Shown here: piece after piece, positions 1-8,132 of the stretch | How positions within the stretch are numbered: the stretch's first letter is position 1 | Layout: every line of letters begins with the position of its first letter | Assembly: GCA_001464385.1 (NCBI GenBank) | Contig: LNFB01000210.1 | Span: forward strand, 1-64,000 | DNA from: Deltaproteobacteria bacterium Ga0077550 | GTDB lineage: Bacteria > Myxococcota_A > Polyangia > Nannocystales > Nannocystaceae | DNA length: 64,000 nucleotides | Reading direction: 5' to 3' | The notes under the pieces: model-generated | What the model was told of the DNA's origin: nothing | Seen by the model: only the letters and a program-made list of their open reading frames with translations | Databases searched by the model: none | Program-made: the position numbers and the translations under genes

Positions 1-539
1 CGCTCGGCGCCCAGCGTGCCGAGCCAGCGGCCCGCGAGCCAACGCGGGATGCTGTAGCGGCGCTCGAGCGCGTCGAGGGGCGCGACCGTGGCGAGCTTCG
101 CGTCGAGCTCGGCACCGCCCTCGGCGATCGCCGAGAGCATGCCGTGGACCAGACCCGACAGCGTGCGGCTCGGATCGAAGCTCCGCGCCGCGCTCACGGC
201 GTGGCCGATCGCGTTGCCGGCCGGGCGACCGAGCTCGAGGATCTCGTAGGCCCCGACGCGCAGCAGCGTGCGGGGCACGGAGCCGAGCCCCTTCGCATCG
301 CGGGCGCGCGCGTCGATGTGGGCGTCGAGCCGGATGCGGTGGCGCAGCACGCCGTAGACCAGCGCGGTGACCAGCCCGCGGGCGCCGGCGCTGAGCCCGA
401 CGCTGCGCTCGAGCGTGTCGCCGAGGATGCGATTGCTGAAGCCCTCGGTGCGATCGATCGCCCGCAGCGCCTTGACCGCGAGGACCTGGGGCGAGTCGAC
501 GCGACGGCCGGACCCAGCGGGGCGCGCGGAGGAGGACAC
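1..539 (-). CDS. rsmB: 16S rRNA cytosine-C5 methyltransferase RsmB, N-terminal part
   Basis: Partial: only about the first 180 residues are present and the gene runs off the left edge. What is visible is the NusB-like RNA-binding domain that precedes the SAM-dependent methyltransferase domain in RsmB/Sun (m5C967 of 16S rRNA). Signatures are ALRAIDRTEGFSNRIL, LVTALVYGVLRHRIRLD, TLLRVGAYEILELGRP and PRWLAGRWLGTLG, the last being the usual P-x-WL segment leading into the catalytic domain. The catalytic Cys residues lie outside the window. The start is taken as GTG at 539; another in-frame GTG lies a little upstream and no clear ribosome binding site separates them. The family call is firm because these motifs are in order and correctly spaced. 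Confidence 0.85.
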   Translation of the reverse strand, partial: MSSSARPAGSGRRVDSPQVLAVKALRAIDRTEGFSNRILGDTLERSVGLSAGARGLVTALVYGVLRHRIRLDAHIDARARDAKGLGSVPRTLLRVGAYEILELGRPAGNAIGHAVSAARSFDPSRTLSGLVHGMLSAIAEGGAELDAKLATVAPLDALERRYSIPRWLAGRWLGTLGAE

Positions 540-599
540 GGGGGACTTGTAGTGGATAAGCCGCCGGGCCACAAACCGGTCTGCTAGCCTCGCTGCGCG

Positions 600-1058
600 G
601 TGGTCCGGATCCTGCTCGCCTGCGCTGCGCTGTGCACGGCCTGCGATCCCCCGGCGGGTCCGGCGGATCCGTGGGCGCCCGCCGCGGTCCGCCTGCGCGC
701 GTCGGTCGAGGCCGCGCCCTACGACGCGTGGACCCTGCACGTGCTCGAGGCGGAGTCGCCCCACGGCCCGTGGTCGGCGATCTACACCGATGCGCGCATC
801 GACGCGGCCGAGGCCGCACCGGTCACCGACCCCGCGACCGCGCAGTGGCCCGCCGGCGCGACGATCGTCGCAGAGGGCCGAGACGCCGAGGACGGCGACG
901 TGGTGAGCTTGCAGATCATGCGCCGCGATCGCAGCGGCTGGCTGTGGGCGCAGTATGACGCCGACGGCGAACCGACGCTGTACGGGACCGACACCGCGTG
1001 CAGCCACTGCCACGCGGCGGGGGACGACTACGTGCGCAGCCTCGACCTCCCGCGGTGA
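600..1058 (+). CDS. Lipoprotein with C-terminal haem-c motif (cytochrome P460-like)
   Basis: A 152-residue protein with a GTG start. The N-terminus LLACAALCTAC is a lipoprotein signal whose lipobox Cys is near residue 15. Near the C-terminus, CSHCH is a single CxxCH haem-c attachment site, followed by the tail DDYVRSLDLP. The region before it (WSAIYTDARIDA, WPAGATIVAEGRD, WLWAQYDADGEP) resembles small secreted P460-type cytochromes, which place CxxCH at the end. It is therefore probably a membrane-anchored periplasmic monohaem electron carrier or P460-like protein. It is divergent from rsmB and convergent with the Cys-rich lipoprotein that follows. The lipoprotein and haem-site calls are good; the exact family is an inference. 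Confidence 0.7.
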   Translation: MVRILLACAALCTACDPPAGPADPWAPAAVRLRASVEAAPYDAWTLHVLEAESPHGPWSAIYTDARIDAAEAAPVTDPATAQWPAGATIVAEGRDAEDGDVVSLQIMRRDRSGWLWAQYDADGEPTLYGTDTACSHCHAAGDDYVRSLDLPR

Positions 1059-1067
1059 GGCCGTCCC

Positions 1068-1835
1068 TCACCCGCCGATGAACGGGCACGCCGCGAACAT
1101 GTCGGCCTGGAAGCCCGCGCACGGGAACGCGTCCGGGGGCTGCTGCTCGAGGTACTGGTCGAAGCCGGTGCAGTCGAGCAGGCCGATGCAGGCGTTGTAG
1201 CGCGTCATCGCCTCGATGCACGCGTCGCCATCGCCCGCGCCCTGGTCGAGCAAGCCCAGGCACTCGCCCGCGAGGCACGCATCGACGGTGTCGAAGCCGA
1301 GCTGCGGCGCGCACTCGACGAACACGGTGCAGAGCGCGGTGCAGCTGGCGACCTCGTCGTCCTGCTGGCACTCGGCGCAGCCGAAGTCCTCGACCTCGAT
1401 CGCGCACGCGATGTCCCACGCGTCGCAGCAGTAGTCGTCCTCGGCGCACACGCAGGCCTCGATCGCCGCGTCGCCACATCCGACGGCCTGCGGGCCGCAG
1501 CACGGCGACGTCGGCTCCACGCCCCCGTCGTCGCTGCTGGCGTCCGTGGACGCCTCCGTGCCCGCGTCGACGCCCGTGGTGTCGACGCCCGTGTCGAGGC
1601 CCGTCTCCGTGCTGGCGCCGTCGACCGACGTTCCGGTCGTCGATGGATCGGCGGCCGCGGTGTCGGCGGGCCCGCTGCCGGTCGAGGCCTCGGCGCTCGC
1701 CGAGGTGCCGGTCGCGGCGTCGCCCGTCCCACCGTCGAAGGCGTCGGTGCCCGGCTGGATCACCGAGCACGCGGCGAGGAGGGCGACCACGGGGACGAGG
1801 CGGACGGTGGCAGGCATGCGTGGCATCGGGTTCAC
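1068..1835 (-). CDS. Cys-rich lipoprotein with Ser/Thr/Asp linker
   Basis: About 255 residues. The signal peptide VRLVPVVALLAAC gives a lipobox Cys; a low-complexity linker of Thr, Ser, Asp, Ala and Gly then runs to about residue 110. The folded part is rich in Cys (CCGPQAVGCGD, CVCAEDDYCCDAWD, CAECQQDD) and probably disulphide-bonded outside the cytoplasm. This architecture is common among myxobacterial surface proteins of unknown function. The GTG start at 1835 overlaps the stop of the upstream minus-strand gene (GTGA), suggesting translational coupling; ATG codons at 1826 and 1817 are alternative starts and the latter gives the tightest signal peptide. No enzymatic motif is visible. Confidence 0.75.
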   Translation of the reverse strand: MNPMPRMPATVRLVPVVALLAACSVIQPGTDAFDGGTGDAATGTSASAEASTGSGPADTAAADPSTTGTSVDGASTETGLDTGVDTTGVDAGTEASTDASSDDGGVEPTSPCCGPQAVGCGDAAIEACVCAEDDYCCDAWDIACAIEVEDFGCAECQQDDEVASCTALCTVFVECAPQLGFDTVDACLAGECLGLLDQGAGDGDACIEAMTRYNACIGLLDCTGFDQYLEQQPPDAFPCAGFQADMFAACPFIGG

Positions 1836-2215
1836 CCGGCGGGTTCGGTCGGCGCACAGGTCGAGGTCGCGGCGCCGACGACCAACAGCGGCGCGACGTC
1901 GACGTCGACGACCAAGGGATCGCCGCCGTCGCTGCCATCGAGATCGAACCGCAGCACCCGCGAGTGGTCGGCGTCGCCCTCGACGAAGAGATGGATGTCC
2001 CCGCCCCAGAACGCCACCGCGAACGCGTCGGTCAGCGCGACGCCGGGCAGCGGGAACGACTCGAGCACGGCGCCGTCGTGCGGGTCGATGCCGAGCAGCG
2101 CGGCCGTCGGTGCGCCGGCGAAGGCGAACACGCGGCCGTCGCCGGTGGCCGCGAGCTCACCGCCGTTGAAGTCGATCGACGCGACGAAGAGCACTGGGAC
2201 GGGGACGCGGCGCAT
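1832..2215 (-). pseudogene. Short propeller-like protein, possibly a truncated copy
   Basis: A 127-residue reading frame with coding-like composition: SIDFNGGELAATGDGRVFAF, LLGIDPHDGAVLESFPLPG, AFAVAFWGGDIHLFVEGD, VGAATSTCAP. These are beta-propeller-like strands of the kind found at the C-terminus of larger myxobacterial exported proteins, ending in a STCAP motif. Here no signal peptide or N-terminal half is present, and the frame upstream of ATG 2215 reads as Arg/Gly-rich non-coding sequence, so this may be the surviving 3' part of a bigger gene. A GGGGAAGG stretch sits directly before the ATG, so expression as a small protein cannot be excluded. Its stop overlaps the start of the Cys-rich lipoprotein. 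Confidence 0.5.
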
Positions 2216-2401
2216 GCCTTCCCCTGGACGACGCCGGCCGAGCCGCGCCGTCGCACCGCGACCCGCCTCGCCGGTCCGCCGCCGATCGAGACGGTCGCCT
2301 CGGACCGCCCGCGGTACAGCGCCCAGAACCGATCCGCGATCCGACGAAGATCCCCGCGGTGGTTTTTCGCGACACGGCCCGGTTCCCCAGGTGTCCTGGT
2401 C

Positions 2402-2935
2402 ATGACAACACCACTCTCGAATCCTGCCGCGGCGTCGAGAACGACGCGGAGCCCGCGAATGACATACGTCCTCGCGGTCGTGTGCCTGGGCTCGGCCTGC
2501 GACCCGACCGGCGCCGGTGCCGGCTACGAACCGCCGCCGACGGTCCGTGCGGATGCGACCTGGCGAGCCGGTCCACCCCCCGCCGACCGGTTCGCGCTGG
2601 ATCCCAACTCGGACGAGTTCATCGAGGCCACCGAGGGTGACGCGATCGAACCCGATCGCTACGCGCTGGTCAGGACCGGGGCTTGGCTCCCGCTCGAGGA
2701 TCTCCTGTCGGACCACGACGACGTCGAATGGCTCACTGTCGAGACCCACGACCGAGGGTTCCGAGGCGTCTTGTGGGAGTGCGAGGTCATCCTCGTGTTG
2801 CCGACCGAGTGCATCATCCTCCCAGTCCCTTGCCCCTCGGGGTCAGGACCAGGATCAGAATCAGGAGGAGGATCGGGATCAGGACCAGGACCAGGCTTCC
2901 CACCCGACGACGGGCCCGGGCAGCCGGACGAGTGA
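2402..2935 (+). CDS. Small lipoprotein with Gly/Ser/Pro-repeat tail
   Basis: A 177-residue protein. With ATG 2402 the N-terminus has an Arg-containing n-region (RTTRSPR) followed by TYVLAVVCLGSAC, a lipoprotein signal; ATG 2459 is a shorter alternative preceded by GGAG. The middle (FALDPNSDEFIEATEGDAIE, WLPLEDLLSDHDDVEWLTVE) is acidic and shows no motif I recognise. Two Cys pairs (WECEV, TECII and PVPCP) follow, and the last 30 residues are a Gly/Ser/Pro tail encoded by a degenerate hexanucleotide repeat at about 2838-2905. Function unknown; probably outer-membrane or periplasm anchored. Confidence 0.65.
   Translation: MTTPLSNPAAASRTTRSPRMTYVLAVVCLGSACDPTGAGAGYEPPPTVRADATWRAGPPPADRFALDPNSDEFIEATEGDAIEPDRYALVRTGAWLPLEDLLSDHDDVEWLTVETHDRGFRGVLWECEVILVLPTECIILPVPCPSGSGPGSESGGGSGSGPGPGFPPDDGPGQPDE
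2838..2905 (+). repeat. Degenerate purine-rich hexanucleotide repeat
   Basis: Repeating units of the form GGATCA/GGACCA/GGAGGA encode the Gly-Ser/Gly-Pro tail of the lipoprotein ending at 2935. The tract is in frame, so unit gain or loss would lengthen or shorten the tail without shifting the frame. Confidence 0.6.
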
Positions 2936-3047
2936 GGTTGGACGTGCGCGGCCGAGGCGTGAGCCCGCACGTGCAGAGCCGGAGGATCGCGCGGGCGGTG
3001 GCCGGGGCGACGATGTCGCGAACGACCGCCATCGTCCGCGGCCCCGA

Positions 3048-4064
3048 CTAGTCCTCTTCGTCCAGCTCCACGCCCAACGTATCCGCGACGAGCCCCCACT
3101 GGTACATCGCGACCGGACCGCGCGTCGACAGCACGACCCTACCCTCGCCGTCGATCACCACGAACGCGGCCTCGGTCGGGCCGACGCCGAAGGCCGCGCG
3201 GGCGTCGGCGTCGTCGTCGACCCGCAGCCAGGTCGGGAACTCGAGATCGCGGGTGCGGCCGACGATGGCGCCCTTGGCCCGCAGCAGCTTGGCCTTCATC
3301 GCGGTCGACACCATGCGGATCGACGGGTCCTTCATGCGCTCGAAGGTCTCGGCCTCCTCGCCGTCGAAGCCGTCGTCGATCCCCGGCACGTCGGCCTTCG
3401 CGATCTCGCGGGCGAGGAAGATGATGACGCACGGCGTGCCGCCGCCGCAGGTGTCGGAGCCGACCTCGCCGATCGAGAACGTCGGCATCGGCGGGCCCGC
3501 AGGGGGCTCGGTGGCGCCGAGCATCTCGCGGATGCGCTCGAGGTCGGCCCCCTCGGCGCCGCCGCTGCGTCGCTCGAGCACAGCCCCGTCCGGGCCGATG
3601 ACCACGAAGCCGTGGTGCCCCTTCGCGAGGCCGAACGTCGTCGTGAACACGCCGTCGTAGTCGACGTGCACCGGGTACCGGGTCTCGGCGGCGAAGTGCC
3701 GCATCATGTCGGCGACCTTGCCCTTGAACATGCCGAAGCCCTCGCCGTCGGCGACGATGTGGCCCTCGGTGCCGGGCGGGAGCTGCCAGCGGTTGAGCGC
3801 GCGGTTGAGGGCCTGGCCCTCCTTCTTGTCGCGCATCGCCGGGCTGAACACGACGAAGAACGCGGTCTTGCCGTGGAGCTTGGCCACCTCGAGCGCGGGC
3901 TCGTCGGCCACCGGTGGGATCACGATCGACGCGGGATCGCCGACGACCGGCGGCAGCTCGTCGGGGATGTCGTCGACGCGCAGCAGCCACGCACCGACGC
4001 CGATCACGAGCGCGACGAGGCCCACGAGCACGAAGGCGAACTTGCGGAGTCGACCGGCGGCCAA
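3048..4064 (-). CDS. Membrane-anchored protein with two thioredoxin-like domains
   Basis: A 338-residue protein. One hydrophobic segment (about residues 8-28, FAFVLVGLVALVIGVGAWLL) anchors it in the inner membrane with the rest outside. Two similar halves follow. The first contains GKTAFFVVFSPAMRDKK, YPVHVDYDGVFTTTFGL and HHGFVVIGPDGAVLERR; the second contains PCVIIFLAR, FPTWLRVDDDADARAAFGV and EAAFVVIDGEGRVVLSTRGP. The patterns FVVIGPDG and FVVIDGEG after a GV/GL segment are typical of redoxin/TlpA-type folds. Neither half has a canonical CxxC active site; the second has only a spaced pair, DTCGGGTPC. It is probably a structural or atypical redox protein. The start at 4064 places the n-region Lys/Arg before the membrane segment. 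Confidence 0.6.
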   Translation of the reverse strand: MAAGRLRKFAFVLVGLVALVIGVGAWLLRVDDIPDELPPVVGDPASIVIPPVADEPALEVAKLHGKTAFFVVFSPAMRDKKEGQALNRALNRWQLPPGTEGHIVADGEGFGMFKGKVADMMRHFAAETRYPVHVDYDGVFTTTFGLAKGHHGFVVIGPDGAVLERRSGGAEGADLERIREMLGATEPPAGPPMPTFSIGEVGSDTCGGGTPCVIIFLAREIAKADVPGIDDGFDGEEAETFERMKDPSIRMVSTAMKAKLLRAKGAIVGRTRDLEFPTWLRVDDDADARAAFGVGPTEAAFVVIDGEGRVVLSTRGPVAMYQWGLVADTLGVELDEED

Positions 4065-4148
4065 GGCCCCGCGAGTATACGGCCGGGCGCGGGCCTCGCC
4101 ACCGTCAGCACAGGCGGGTGATCGACGACACCGCCCGATCGGCCGCCG

Positions 4149-5714
4149 CTAGCCGTCCGCGTCGGGCAACAGCACCCCGACGCTCAGCTCGCGCGCGCGC
4201 AGGCACGCGACCTCGACGCGGGCCGCGGCGTTGCCCACATCGCCGCGGGGCGCCGCGAGTCCATCGCAGGCGGCGCCGGACAGCGTCTGGACCACCGGGG
4301 AATCCGACGCCATGGTGACGGCGAGGGCGTCGGCCTCGCCGCGGGGCACGAGCACGATCGCGATCCCGTCCACCAGCGCGAGCGTCGGCGCGCCGGTGGC
4401 CTTCGCCGCGTCGGGGAACGCGACGATGCGGATCGTCGGCTCGTTGGCGCCGCCACCATCGGAGAACCACGCGAACACGAGCGCGTCGCGATCGCGGTGC
4501 AGGCCCGCGACGATCCGCGAGTGGAAGGCCCCGGTCGCGGTGAGCAGGGGCCCCTCGACGTCGCCCCAGCGCGGGTCGTCGACGACGGCATCGCTCGGCC
4601 GCAGACGCACCGCGCCGGTGCCCTCGACCTCGAGCACGGCGGGACGCAGGTGATCGACGCGCAGACCGATCGCCGTCACGTCGCCGACGATCGACGAGAG
4701 CACGTGCCCGACCCGGTCGAGATCCGTGGCGCCCACCGGCAGCCGCTGCGGCGCCGCCTGCTCGAGGCTCGAGAACGGCGCGAACCCGAGGACGTGATCG
4801 CCGGGGTGCGCCCGCTCGGTGTCGACGAGCGCGGTGACCTCCGCGAGCACGAGCGGGCCGGCGAGCACGGGCCGCCCGATCTCGGACCACTCGCGGGTCC
4901 CGAGCCACGTCGGGTCCGGGACGAAGCCGCTGCGCACGGTGCCATCGTCGGCACCGGACCAGTCGACCTCCACGACGCCGATCCCTGCGCCGGGCCTGCC
5001 GACCGTCCACGCCACGCGCAGCCGGTCGTCGCCGTCCGCCCCGGGTCGGTGCTCGATCGCGACGGCGGCCTCGCTGCCGGCGGCGGCGTGCCCCGGCAGC
5101 GCGAGCTCGCGGGGCGCGTCGAGATCCCAGCCGTCGGCATCCGGCGGCCACGCGCGCAGGGACGACGTCGCGCCGTCGTCGACGACCAACCCCAGCGCCG
5201 CGGCGCCAGACGGGCCGACCACGAGGGCGTCGCCGACCGCGAGGCTCGCCGCCGCCTCGAAGCGCCAGGTCGGTACGGGGACCGCCTCGATGAACACGGT
5301 CACGACCTCGGAGGTCTCGGACTCGACCGCGTCCGGCGTGCGCATCGACAGCGTGTGCACGCCGGGCACCAGGGCGCCGCGCACGAACAGGCGCAGCGCG
5401 TCGGGCTCGAACGCGCCGATCGTCGAGCCCGGGCCGAGGGTGCCCACGCTCTCGCCGTCGAGCACGAGCCGCGTCACGCCGGCCTGCGCGCTGACGTCGA
5501 GCGTCACATCCTGGATCCGATCGGCCTCGAGCTTCAGCTCGCCGTTGGCGGGCTCCAAGAAGTCGGGCATCGGCAGATCGACGGCGCCGGTCGACGCCGC
5601 GTCGGTCTCGCTGCTGTCGCCCGCGTCGGACCCCCCACCGCACGCCGAGGACGACGCGAGCAGGATCGCGATCCCCGATTTCGCCGCTGCGGCGCATGCA
5701 CCGGCCCGGAACAC
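4149..5714 (-). CDS. Large lipoprotein with Ig-like N-terminal region
   Basis: About 521 residues from GTG 5714. The signal peptide SGIAILLASSSAC ends in a lipobox Cys followed by GGGSDAGDSSETDAAS, a short polar linker. Next comes an Ig-like beta region (EPANGELKLEADRIQDVTLD, GVTRLVLDGESVGTLGPG, GVHTLSMRTPDAVE) of the type that describes 'distance or force' terms in myxobacterial secreted proteins, then a long beta-rich domain without recognised catalytic residues. The C-terminal region has two Cys (GAACDG, VACLRA). Probably exported and lipid-anchored; function unknown. The start is uncertain because no convincing ribosome binding site is seen. Confidence 0.7.
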   Translation of the reverse strand: MFRAGACAAAAKSGIAILLASSSACGGGSDAGDSSETDAASTGAVDLPMPDFLEPANGELKLEADRIQDVTLDVSAQAGVTRLVLDGESVGTLGPGSTIGAFEPDALRLFVRGALVPGVHTLSMRTPDAVESETSEVVTVFIEAVPVPTWRFEAAASLAVGDALVVGPSGAAALGLVVDDGATSSLRAWPPDADGWDLDAPRELALPGHAAAGSEAAVAIEHRPGADGDDRLRVAWTVGRPGAGIGVVEVDWSGADDGTVRSGFVPDPTWLGTREWSEIGRPVLAGPLVLAEVTALVDTERAHPGDHVLGFAPFSSLEQAAPQRLPVGATDLDRVGHVLSSIVGDVTAIGLRVDHLRPAVLEVEGTGAVRLRPSDAVVDDPRWGDVEGPLLTATGAFHSRIVAGLHRDRDALVFAWFSDGGGANEPTIRIVAFPDAAKATGAPTLALVDGIAIVLVPRGEADALAVTMASDSPVVQTLSGAACDGLAAPRGDVGNAAARVEVACLRARELSVGVLLPDADG

Positions 5715-5785
5715 GTCCCCGCAGCGTTGCCCACTTGCCCGCGGTGGGCAAGCCCGACCGAGCTCGGACGGGCTCGGGGTCGGGA

Positions 5786-6178
5786 TCAGGCCGCGTTGCC
5801 GACGAACCAGAGCACGACGGCGCTGGCGCCGTGCAGCGAGCCCAACGCGCCACCGAGCCACCGCAATCGGCTCGCACGGCTCGACGCGACGACCACCGCG
5901 CAGGCGATCGCACCGGCGACGCACGACAGCAGCGCACGGTCGAGATCGAGGAGGCCGCCGCCGAGCACCGAGACCGCCGCCGACCACCAGGCCACCAGCG
6001 CGCCCCACCACGCCGCGCGGGCGAGGACCGCGACGACCGCCCCGCGGCGCCGCCACGTGCCGCCGCCGATCCACGCGAGCCCGCGTCCGAGCCGCTGGGC
6101 CGACCACACCGCGATCGCGGCCACGCGCGCGGCGATCCGCGCCGCGTGCACCTTCGCCCCGAGCGTCTCGCCGGACAT
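5786..6178 (-). CDS. Small integral membrane protein
   Basis: 130 residues from ATG 6178, with an amphipathic Arg/Ala N-terminus (KVHAARIAARVAAIAVW) and three hydrophobic segments: LARAAWWGALVAWWSAAVS, LLSCVAGAIACAVVVAS and LGSLHGASAVVLWFVGN. No conserved family motif is recognised. An in-frame ATG at 6202 would add eight residues. It is divergent from the TPR-like gene on the other strand and lies 71 bases upstream of the lipoprotein start at 5714, so the two minus-strand genes could be co-transcribed. The hydrophobic pattern and codon bias support a real gene, but assignment is limited to membrane protein. Confidence 0.55.
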   Translation of the reverse strand: MSGETLGAKVHAARIAARVAAIAVWSAQRLGRGLAWIGGGTWRRRGAVVAVLARAAWWGALVAWWSAAVSVLGGGLLDLDRALLSCVAGAIACAVVVASSRASRLRWLGGALGSLHGASAVVLWFVGNAA

Positions 6179-6246
6179 CGGCCCGACTCTGCGCAACTCC
6201 ACACCGCGACCGCAAGTTTTCGCCGTGGGGCGCCGGTGCGATCGCC

Positions 6247-7194
6247 GTGCGATACTCCCGGGCGATGGGCGCTCCGATCCTGGCGTGGCTCCTGGCCCTC
6301 GCCCCCTGGCAGCCGGCGACCGCGCCGCCGCCGACGGTGTGGGCCCGCGCGGGTGCGACCGGCTGGTCGACGTGCGAAGAGCTCGGGCGCCAGGCCGCGG
6401 CCGTGCGCAGCGGCGCCGGTCCCCGCGGCGGCAGCGAGGACAGCTCGCCCTGGGCCGAGCGCGCCGCGCGTTGCCCCGCCGTCCCCGAGATCCTCTTCCT
6501 CGCCGCGCAGTTCGAGATCATCAACGCGGGCGACGTCGGCTTCGGCCCCGAGCCGGGCACGACCGCGAGCCTCGATCCAGTCGTGAAGGATCACCGCGAG
6601 CGCGTGGGCCAGGCCCTGCGCTGGATCGAGACCGCGATCGACGAGTCGGCGCGCCGACGCGAGGCGCCCCCGCGCGAGGCCCGATTCCTGCGCGCCTACG
6701 CCCTGGTCGCCCTCGGTCGCCCGAAGGACGCGCGCGTGGCCCTCGACGCCGCGATCGCCTTCGGCGACGTCGAGCGGTGGCGCAGCGATCGCATGGGGGC
6801 GGTCATCGCCCTTCTCGCCGGCGATCTCGACCAGGCCATGCGCCTGGCCCAGCGCGCGGGCCTCGAGACCCCCAACGAGGATCGCACCATCACGCGATAC
6901 ATCCGCGCGCTGGTGCTCGATCGCAGCGGCGCACCGAGTGCGGCCCGCACCGAGCTGCTCGAGCTGCGCAACGACGCCGGCCACATCCTCGCGCGCCACG
7001 CCACCGAGAGCCTGCTGCCGGTCCACGAGCGGCTGTACCTGCGTGCCCTCGAACACCAGGTCGGCGACGATCCCGACAGCGCGCTGCGGCTGTGGGACGC
7101 GTACCTCGCCCGCCCCGAGCCCGAGGAGCCCGACCGCGTCGTCGCCCAGCGCCACCGCGCGGCCCTGGTCCGGCGGCCGGCGCCGGTGCGCTGA
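6247..7194 (+). CDS. Exported TPR-like helical repeat protein
   Basis: About 315 residues. The N-terminus (RYSRAMGAPILAWLLALAPW) is a signal peptide; ATG 6265 is the alternative start if the Arg-containing n-region is not used. The mature part is alpha-helical with tetratricopeptide-like pairs: EILFLAAQFEIINAGDVGFG, RVGQALRWIETAIDESARR, REARFLRAYALVALGRPKDA, VIALLAGDLDQAMRLAQRAG and HERLYLRALEHQVGDDPDSA. It probably acts as a periplasmic scaffold. It ends 40 bases before panC on the same strand, but no functional link is obvious. Confidence 0.65.
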   Translation: MRYSRAMGAPILAWLLALAPWQPATAPPPTVWARAGATGWSTCEELGRQAAAVRSGAGPRGGSEDSSPWAERAARCPAVPEILFLAAQFEIINAGDVGFGPEPGTTASLDPVVKDHRERVGQALRWIETAIDESARRREAPPREARFLRAYALVALGRPKDARVALDAAIAFGDVERWRSDRMGAVIALLAGDLDQAMRLAQRAGLETPNEDRTITRYIRALVLDRSGAPSAARTELLELRNDAGHILARHATESLLPVHERLYLRALEHQVGDDPDSALRLWDAYLARPEPEEPDRVVAQRHRAALVRRPAPVR

Positions 7195-7234
7195 CGACCG
7201 TGACGCGCGCCCGCGCTGTGGCACGATGCGGCCC

Positions 7235-8122
7235 ATGCTCGTGCACCGGCGCACCGCGGACCTCCTCGACTGGCGCAACGCGATCCCGTCGGGCACACCG
7301 ATCGCGTTCGTGCCGACGATGGGCTACCTCCACGACGGTCACCTCTCGCTGCTGAGCGAGGCCCGCCGACGCGCGGGCACCGACGGGCAGGTGGTGCTGT
7401 CGATCTTCGTCAACCCGACGCAGTTCGGGCCCAACGAGGATCTCGATCGCTACCCCCGCGACGAGGCCGGCGACCTGGCGAAGGCGGCGTCGTGCGGCGT
7501 CGACCTCGCCTTCTGCCCGAGCCACCCCCGCGAGCTGTACCCGGGCACGCCCGCCGGCACGAGCTCGGGCGCGGACGCGGCGGCGAACACCGGCGCGACG
7601 TGGGTGAACGTCGAGGGCCTCGACGCGCACCTCTGCGGCCGCTCGCGCCCGGGGCACTTCCGCGGCGTCTGCACCGTGGTGTGCAAGCTGCTCGGCCTCG
7701 TGCGCCCCGACGTGTCGCTCTTCGGCGAGAAGGACTTCCAGCAGCTCGCGATCCTCCGGCGCATGCACGCCGATCTGTTCCTGCCCGGCACGATCGTCGG
7801 CATGCCGATCGTGCGCGAGCACGACGGCCTCGCGATGTCGAGTCGCAACGCCAACCTCGACCCCGTCGCGCGCGTCGCTGCCCTGGCGATCCCGCGGTTC
7901 CTCGCCGAGGTACGGCGCCGCTTCGCCGCGGGCGAGCGCGCGTCCGCGGCCCTCGTCGACGGCGCGGCCGCGGCCCTCGCCCCCGGTCGCGTCGACTACG
8001 TCGAGGTCGTCGACGCCGCGAGCCTCCAGCCGGTCGAGGCGATCACAGGCCCGACGCTGTGCGCCGTCGCCGTCCACTTCGGCGGCGTCCGCCTCATCGA
8101 CAACACCGTGCTCCTCCCATGA
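7235..8122 (+). CDS. panC: Pantothenate synthetase
   Basis: PanC condenses D-pantoate with beta-alanine using ATP, the last step of pantothenate synthesis, in the cytoplasm. The sequence carries the family motifs in order: FVPTMGYLHDGHLSLL (the HxGH nucleotidyl-transfer signature, here HDGH), VLSIFVNPTQFGPNEDLDRYPR, GHFRGVCTVVCKLLGLVRPD, LFGEKDFQQLAILRRM and GLAMSSRNANLD (the KMSKS-equivalent loop, xMSSRN). At 295 residues it has the usual length. ATG 7235 aligns with the usual family N-terminus; ATG 7226 would add three residues. Other pan genes are not in the window. The following transporter begins 10 bases downstream, so the two are probably one transcript. Confidence 0.95.
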   Translation: MLVHRRTADLLDWRNAIPSGTPIAFVPTMGYLHDGHLSLLSEARRRAGTDGQVVLSIFVNPTQFGPNEDLDRYPRDEAGDLAKAASCGVDLAFCPSHPRELYPGTPAGTSSGADAAANTGATWVNVEGLDAHLCGRSRPGHFRGVCTVVCKLLGLVRPDVSLFGEKDFQQLAILRRMHADLFLPGTIVGMPIVREHDGLAMSSRNANLDPVARVAALAIPRFLAEVRRRFAAGERASAALVDGAAAALAPGRVDYVEVVDAASLQPVEAITGPTLCAVAVHFGGVRLIDNTVLLP

Positions 8123-8132
8123 GCACGCCTCG

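Noticed and set aside
144..587. Open plus-strand frame across the rsmB region
   Set aside because: The opposite strand encodes clear RsmB motifs; the plus frame is Arg/Ala/Gly-rich shadow sequence.
2216..2401. Possible upstream part of the propeller-like remnant
   Set aside because: An open minus-strand frame here (with DLRRIADRFWALYRG) is not continuous with the remnant's frame, and codon evidence is ambiguous.
2959..3051. Small plus-strand ORF in the gap before the thioredoxin-like gene
   Set aside because: About 30 codons, no ribosome binding site or homologue pattern; too weak to report.
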